Assembly (NCBI GenBank): GCA_963699215.1
Contig: OY969422.1
Coordinates: 1,240,001-1,304,000 of the forward strand
DNA from: VRUE01 sp963699215
Lineage (GTDB): Bacteria > Actinomycetota > Thermoleophilia > Solirubrobacterales > 70-9
Reading direction: 5' to 3'
Length of the DNA stretch: 64,000 nt
Shown here: positions 59,154-64,000 of the stretch, piece after piece
Layout: every line of letters starts with the position of its first letter
Numbering within the stretch: position 1 is the first letter of the stretch
Position numbers and translations under genes: made by a program
Notes under the pieces: model-generated
The model's database searches: none
What the model saw: only the letters and a program-made list of their open reading frames with translations
What the model was told of the DNA's origin: nothing

Positions 59154-62100
59154 TTCGCCGCACCCACAAGATTTTTACCCGCGCAGGATGGTCCCTAGGT
59201 TTGGCTGCGGTACTGCTCTGCTTCGTGGCGGTTCCCTCCGCCCCCGCGGTGCAGTTCAGCGTCGAGCTCGAACGCGACGCAGCGGTGGTCAGCCGCAGCG
59301 ACGAACGGGTCGACTACACGGCAAGGGTCAAAAACGTCGACGAAGGGCGCCCTCAGGTCGGAAGCGTTTTGAAGTGCGTCGGGCCCCATCCCGAAAAGAC
59401 CTGGTTCCCCAATCCCAACACCGCTCAAGGGAAACCGGAACTTTGGCCGACCTTCGACTTCGAGTGGGCTCGCGGCGGTGAGCCGATCCCGGGCGCCGAA
59501 GCACAGTCCTATACCGTGATCCCGGCAGACGAAGGGGAAGCAATCCAGTGCCTGATCACCGGCACGAACTCGGTCGCGGCAGGGGTCTATGCGTCGTTGC
59601 CGGCGCAGGTCGTCGATCCGCAACCGGCGACTGCGCCGCCCGCGCCGAGCGACCGTACCGACAAAGCCTCCCGTCCCTGGGTGACCGACGCAACGGGAGG
59701 GTTCGAAAGCGCCGAAAAAGACCCAATCGCAGTCAAACGCTTTTGCAAAACCGATTCGATGAATTGGACGGGGGTGACCGAATTCACCTCATACCAGTGG
59801 CTGCGAAACGCGGTGCCGATCCCCGGCGCCACGACTGCTGAATACCAGCCGGTCGCGGCAGACGAAGGAAAAAACCTGCAGTGCGAAGTGGTCGGCGTCA
59901 ACGCCGGCGGTTCGGTGCTCGGTATCTCCGACTACAACCAGGTCGGGAATCTGGAAAACCGCGTGCCATGGAATAACACGGCCAACGCGCTGGAAGTGAT
60001 CATCAACCCCTCCGACGAAGAATCGACCCTCGAAATCGAACTTCCCGGCGGCGAGGAAACCTACGCCTACAAGACCGAAGGCAGTGGTTGGGCATGCAGC
60101 AAAGAACCCGCCTCGGGCGCGGTGCACGCGAAAGCGATCTGCACGCGCTCCGATGCACTGGCGGCTGGAGCCTCATACCCGCCCCTCACCGTGGTGACTG
60201 CGCTAGGCGCAGATGCCCCCGATGTGGCAATCGCCAAAGCGACTGCTTCGGGAGGCGGCTCACCGCCGGTGAGCGATGAAGACCAGTTCACTTTCGCCCC
60301 GCCATACCCCTACGGCCTGGAAGCTTTCGAATCGGGGGTTCTCGATTCAGACGGAGAGGAATACACCGATGCGGGCGGCCACCCGCATCTGGGTTTCGCC
60401 GTGCTCGAGTTCGCCAAGAAGAGACTGTTGGTGCCGGAGAACTCCTTCGAGACCGCGAAATACACCCCGGTCGAGCACATCAAACAGATCATCACCGACC
60501 TGCCGCGGGGCTTCGTCGGCAACGCGCTGGCGGTGCCGGAGCTCTGCTCGGGGGTAGACGCGGCGGTCGCACTGGAATGCCCACCTGGGAGCGAAGTCGG
60601 CAGGATCAACATCGTCGTCAGCGAAGCCGAAGGGGTCGTGCCGCTCTATGCGATCGAGCCCGAATTCGGCACGCCAGCGCAGTTCGCCTTCCCGGACCCC
60701 CTAGGCAACGGCTACACGCTCTCCTCCCGGCTGCGCCCCGAGGAGGGCTATGCGATTAGCCTCGACCTGGCGCCGGCGCCGAAGGTCGCCCTGCTGGGGT
60801 CGACGGCGCAGATCTGCAACTTCGGCGTCGACAACTCCCTCGGCGAGCTTTCCTGCAAGAAAGCGAGCGATCCCGACGCAAACCCGGTCCCGCTCTTCAC
60901 CAACCCGACGCGCTGCGAGGGGCCGGCGCCGGTGACGAGGGCCCGCCTCAACACCTGGGAGCACCCCGACACCTTCAAGAAAACCGAATTCACCAACGCG
61001 CAGATCACCGATTGCGACGAGGTCAAATTCGAACCGGAAATGGAGCTCAAACCGACCTCTCACAACGCCGACTCGCCGACCGGCCTCGACGTCGAGCTGA
61101 CGATGGATACCGATGACCTCGAAAAACGCGACGGGATCTCCCAGGCAAACATGAAGTCGGCCAGAGTCACCTTCCCTGAGGGAATGGCGTTGAACGCATC
61201 CGCGGGGCAGGGTCTTGGCGCCTGTACCGCAGCTCAGGTGAAGCTGAAGACCAACCTGCCGATCGAGTGCCCGGAGTCCTCGAAGATCGGCACGGTGAAG
61301 ATCGAGACCCCGCTGATCAAAGAAGCGCTCGAAGGCCACGTCTACGTCGCCAAGCAGGGCGCCGTGGAAGGAGCGCTGATCGGCCTCTACATGGTCTTCG
61401 ACTCGGAGAAAGACGGCATTTTGATCAAGATCCCCGGCAAAGTCGTCTTCAGCCCTGCCACCGGGCAGCTCACGACCGTGATCGACCAGCTCCCCGAGGC
61501 TCCCTTCTCCTCGGTCGAGATCAAATTCGCCCAGGGGCCGCGCTCGCCTTTGATCACCCCGCCCAAATGCGGCAACTACAAAATCGTCGCCAAGCTGGCC
61601 CCCTGGAACGCCAAAGACCCCGACCACCCAAGCGCAGTCGAGACGGTCACCCAGACCTCAAGCTTCCAGGTCAACCGCGGACCGGGTGGAGGTCCCTGTC
61701 CGAAAGGGAACCTGGAAGCGAAGCTGAGCGCGGGCACCGAAGACCCCACCGCGGGCAAGACTAGCCCCTTCGTGCTCAACCTCAGCCGCCCCGACGGCTC
61801 GCGGCGCTTCACCGCGCTGAACGTGACCCCGCCACCCGGCCTGACCGCCTACCTGAAGGGCATCCCCTATTGCCCCGATGCGGTGCTGGCGGGTATCTCG
61901 GGGGCCCCCGGTACCGGAGGGGCGGAGATAGAGCACCCCGCCTGTCCGGCCGCGAGCCAGATCGGCACCGCCACTGCCGGAGCCGGTGCTGGATCGAACC
62001 CGCTCTTCGTCAAGACCGGCAAGGTCTACCTAGCCGGTCCCTATAAAGGCGCGCCGGCCTCCCTGGCTCTTGTCGCACCCGCGATCGCCGGTCCGCTCGA

Positions 62101-62989
62101 CCTCGGCAACGTCGTGGTTCGCACCGCGACCCACATCAATCCCGAAACGGCCCAGATCACCGCCGTCTCGGATCCGATCCCGACGATCCTGCACGGCCTG
62201 TTGTTGGACATCAGAGATGTCCGGGTGACGCTCAACCGGGCACACTTCACGCTCAACCCGACCAATTGCGAGCCGATGTCGCTCGGGGCCGAGGTCAAGG
62301 GCGAGGGCGGGGCGGCTGTCTCGTTGAACAGGCCGTTCCAAGCCTCGGGTTGTGAGAGACTCGGCTTCAAGCCGAAGCTCTTCACGCGACTCTTCGGTGG
62401 AACCCATCGAGGTGCCCATCCGAGCCTTCGCAGCGTGCTCATCCCCGCTCCGGGCGATGCCAACATCGCCCGGGCCGCGGTCACGATCCCGCGCTCTGAG
62501 TTCCTCGATCAAGCCCACATCCGCACCATCTGCACCAGGGTGCAGTTCGCCGCCGACGCCTGCCCCAAGGGCTCGATCTACGGCTACGCGCAAGCCTTTA
62601 CGCCCTTGCTCGACTACCCGGTCGAGGGGCCGGTCTACCTGCGCTCCTCGAGCAACAAGCTGCCCGATCTCGTAGTCCACCTCAAAGGCCCCGCCCACCA
62701 GCCGATCGAAGCGGTCGTCGTCGGCCACATCGACTCGGCCAAAGGCCAGATCAACACCACCTTTGAGAGCGCCCCAGACGTGCCGGTCTCGAAGTTCGTC
62801 CTCAAGCTGCAGGGCGGCAAGAAGGGCCTCTTGGTCAATAGCAGAGACATCTGCGCGCGCGAGTACCGCGCAACCGTCAGCCTCGAAGCTCAAAACAACA
62901 TGATCTTCGGTAGCCGCCCCTTGTTGAAGAACAGCAAGTGCACTCAGAGCAAGCAGGGGCGCAAGGCGCAGGGGAAAAAGCACCGCTAG
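59150..62989 (+). CDS. Very large secreted protein with two Ig-like domains and four diverged C-terminal modules
   Basis: 1279 residues. A signal peptide is followed by two Ig-like units, FEWARGGEPIPGAEAQSYTVIPADEGEAIQC (about residues 100-140) and YQWLRNAVPIPGATTAEYQPVAADEGKNLQC (about 210-250). The rest holds four copies of a module starting CPPGSEVGR (residue 477), CPESSKIGT (707), CPAASQIGT (932) and CPKGSIYGY (1138). Each continues with a G-x-V-Y-like strand and, in the last three, a GQI/GQL-T segment, a Pro-rich turn and a late Cys. The basic tail ends KQGRKAQGKKHR. Cell-surface adhesion or matrix is plausible; no ligand is known. Translationally coupled to the propeller gene. Confidence 0.82.
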   Translation: MIRRTHKIFTRAGWSLGLAAVLLCFVAVPSAPAVQFSVELERDAAVVSRSDERVDYTARVKNVDEGRPQVGSVLKCVGPHPEKTWFPNPNTAQGKPELWPTFDFEWARGGEPIPGAEAQSYTVIPADEGEAIQCLITGTNSVAAGVYASLPAQVVDPQPATAPPAPSDRTDKASRPWVTDATGGFESAEKDPIAVKRFCKTDSMNWTGVTEFTSYQWLRNAVPIPGATTAEYQPVAADEGKNLQCEVVGVNAGGSVLGISDYNQVGNLENRVPWNNTANALEVIINPSDEESTLEIELPGGEETYAYKTEGSGWACSKEPASGAVHAKAICTRSDALAAGASYPPLTVVTALGADAPDVAIAKATASGGGSPPVSDEDQFTFAPPYPYGLEAFESGVLDSDGEEYTDAGGHPHLGFAVLEFAKKRLLVPENSFETAKYTPVEHIKQIITDLPRGFVGNALAVPELCSGVDAAVALECPPGSEVGRINIVVSEAEGVVPLYAIEPEFGTPAQFAFPDPLGNGYTLSSRLRPEEGYAISLDLAPAPKVALLGSTAQICNFGVDNSLGELSCKKASDPDANPVPLFTNPTRCEGPAPVTRARLNTWEHPDTFKKTEFTNAQITDCDEVKFEPEMELKPTSHNADSPTGLDVELTMDTDDLEKRDGISQANMKSARVTFPEGMALNASAGQGLGACTAAQVKLKTNLPIECPESSKIGTVKIETPLIKEALEGHVYVAKQGAVEGALIGLYMVFDSEKDGILIKIPGKVVFSPATGQLTTVIDQLPEAPFSSVEIKFAQGPRSPLITPPKCGNYKIVAKLAPWNAKDPDHPSAVETVTQTSSFQVNRGPGGGPCPKGNLEAKLSAGTEDPTAGKTSPFVLNLSRPDGSRRFTALNVTPPPGLTAYLKGIPYCPDAVLAGISGAPGTGGAEIEHPACPAASQIGTATAGAGAGSNPLFVKTGKVYLAGPYKGAPASLALVAPAIAGPLDLGNVVVRTATHINPETAQITAVSDPIPTILHGLLLDIRDVRVTLNRAHFTLNPTNCEPMSLGAEVKGEGGAAVSLNRPFQASGCERLGFKPKLFTRLFGGTHRGAHPSLRSVLIPAPGDANIARAAVTIPRSEFLDQAHIRTICTRVQFAADACPKGSIYGYAQAFTPLLDYPVEGPVYLRSSSNKLPDLVVHLKGPAHQPIEAVVVGHIDSAKGQINTTFESAPDVPVSKFVLKLQGGKKGLLVNSRDICAREYRATVSLEAQNNMIFGSRPLLKNSKCTQSKQGRKAQGKKHR

Positions 62990-63027
62990 CGCAGCGCTTA
63001 GTCAAACCTCTCCCGCAACGGGAGGAC

Positions 63028-63065
63028 GCCCCCGGCCAGGCCCCCTGCCCCGGCCGGGGGCTTTT
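63028..63065 (+). terminator. Rho-independent terminator after the large secreted protein gene
   Basis: Stem GCCCCCGGCC (63028-63037) against GGCCGGGGGC (63052-63061), a 14-nt loop and a T-run TTTTGCTTT. It is the clearest classical terminator in the window. Confidence 0.85.
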
Positions 63066-63151
63066 GCTTTGGGCTCCCCAGACCCCTCGATCCCAGGGGC
63101 CGCAAGCATGTGCACCCGCCCCATCAGCTGACGGAGGGGTGCAGGGCAATC

Positions 63152-63175
63152 GTGCCGGGAGAGCTCTTCCGGCAC
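63152..63175. repeat. Near-perfect 24-nt palindrome upstream of paralog 4
   Basis: GTGCCGGGAGAGCTC followed by TTCCGGCAC, symmetrical except for one central pair. It lies about 30 bp upstream of the candidate -35 at 63206, a position suited to an operator. Confidence 0.45.
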
Positions 63176-63205
63176 ATGCCCCCATAGCGCAAACCGCGCC
63201 GTTCT

Positions 63206-63234
63206 TTGACCGCGACCAATCCCGCTGCTAGACC
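63206..63234 (+). promoter_or_regulatory. Candidate promoter of paralog 4
   Basis: TTGACC (63206-63211), a 17-bp spacer and TAGACC (63229-63234), similar to the elements before paralogs 2 and 3 but with a weaker -10. Confidence 0.45.
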
Positions 63235-63288
63235 TGACGTTGTCCAGAGAACGCTCAGACGGTCAACAGTCGAGGAAAGGCACTGAGA

Positions 63289-63926
63289 ATGAGGGTCAAG
63301 AAGATTCTGCTGCTCGCAAGTATGGTGTTGGCGCTGGGGGTCTTTGCAGGGCCTGCTGTGGCGTTGGGGGCGCATGTGAAGGACGCCGGGAAAGAAGTGC
63401 ATGACAAAACCTTCGAACTCACAAGTACAACAACAAATGTTGGCGGGAATCACGTCTTCGATAAGACCGAGTTCGAAGCTCTCGGCTCGGGTTTCGAATG
63501 CGTTGTGCACGCCACCATCACATCGATACAACAACGATCAAAGTAATCTCATACACGATCACAACAAGCACCTGCACAAGTTTTGGCAACCCTTACTCGA
63601 ACTGCGAAATAGAGAGCGATGAATCGACACCGACGACCTTTGTGGTCGGCGTCACTGCATCGCAATTCACGATCACCGCAGGCACGATTCACCAAGCCTA
63701 CAAAACGAAGGTAGGCGCTCCAGAACCATGTTTCACGACAACTAACAATGTCACAGTTAAAAACGTCACCTTGACGCCAAACAACACCAAAGCGATCAGC
63801 TCTGTAACCTTGGGGGGCGAACTGAGAGTCGATACCGCCCTCAACCCCAATCCCGGCTCCAAAGCGACCGCGGTAGGCACGCTTCAAGTCGTCGGAGCGG
63901 ACGCGGGAACATACGAAATCACCTAG
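63289..63926 (+). pseudogene. Small secreted four-cysteine protein (paralog 4), one frameshift
   Basis: Signal peptide KKILLLASMVLALGVFAGPAVALGAH, then a block almost identical to paralog 3 (KEVHDKTFELTSTTTNVGG). A one-base deletion between 63522 and 63523 stops this frame at 63546. Restoring one base gives TITVDTTTIKVISYTITTSTCTSFGNPYSNCE and the usual end LGGELRVDTALNPNPGSK, AGTYEIT. Four cysteines are conserved in the restored protein. It could be an assembly error or a true inactivated copy. Confidence 0.75.
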
Positions 63927-64000
63927 TCGTATCGAGCCTGCCTTGACGGCAGCTTGCGCTTCTCGAGGCGCCTTAACGCCAAATGTCAGGGCCGCAAAAC

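Noticed and set aside
54185..63926. Treating the repeated secreted-protein units as a CRISPR array or phage region.
   Set aside because: Repeats are whole genes and leaders, not short direct repeats with spacers; no cas, integrase or phage structural genes are present.

Overview
The window looks like chromosomal DNA from a high-GC actinobacterium, most likely class Thermoleophilia (Solirubrobacterales or a relative). This is inferred from the strong G/C third-position bias, frequent GTG/TTG starts, DUF3618 and holin-like membrane cassettes, DUF4349 anti-sigma protein, tandem winged-helix regulator, acyl-CoA catabolism genes, and especially the large secreted proteins with Ig-like, propeller and collagen-like modules. 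No rRNA, tRNA, CRISPR array, transposase or phage structural gene was seen.

Layout. 0-6 kb: end of a superoxide dismutase gene, a GMC oxidoreductase, rubredoxin, LemA, a NUDIX hydrolase, and an ECF sigma/anti-sigma pair. 6-12.5 kb: a biotin locus (bioA, then bioB-bioF-bioD) split by a MarR-MFS efflux cassette that has a perfect 22-bp palindrome upstream. 12.5-21 kb: NagZ-like hydrolase, CHASE-GGDEF cyclase, AlkA-type glycosylase, enoyl-CoA hydratase, free-standing biotinyl domain, GT2, glycerol kinase, PlsC acyltransferase, lactonase. 21-30.5 kb: short-chain dehydrogenases, a deazaflavin-type nitroreductase, SixA, VOC, GNAT and NTF2-like proteins, two acyl-CoA dehydrogenases and a receiver/flavoprotein fusion. 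30.5-36 kb: a tight operon (crotonase, acyl-CoA carboxylase beta, BKACE, CaiB-type CoA transferase, MerR) that reads as an acyl-CoA breakdown route. 36-44 kb: epimerase, SDR, a 1013-residue cyclase/AAA/TPR protein, nitrilase plus TetR, and a small-membrane-protein cassette. 44-49.4 kb: DegV, then an iron/redox neighbourhood (ErpA, monothiol glutaredoxin, BolA, ferredoxin reductase, PAS/CxxC protein, coproheme decarboxylase). 49.4-53 kb: a polytopic membrane protein and a GT4 joined to a flippase-like membrane domain. 53-64 kb: an accessory region of secreted proteins. Small four-cysteine proteins share a promoter layout, leader and boundary sequences. A collagen-like protein, a beta-propeller protein and a 1279-residue repeat protein lie between them. 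The array continues past the right edge.

Quality. Many genes in the first 21 kb are broken by single-base shifts while still encoding conserved sequence in neighbouring frames (GMC oxidoreductase, LemA, bioA, marR, bioF, enoyl-CoA hydratase, GT2, glpK, plsC, lactonase). The simplest reading is indel error in the assembly, not mass gene decay. These are annotated as single genes with disrupted frames.

The most unusual signals are: (1) dispersed palindromes with variable perfect outer stems and about 20-27-nt loops carrying an ATGG core, one related copy lying inside a flavoprotein gene; (2) the secreted four-cysteine array; (3) the four-module repeat protein translationally coupled to a propeller protein.
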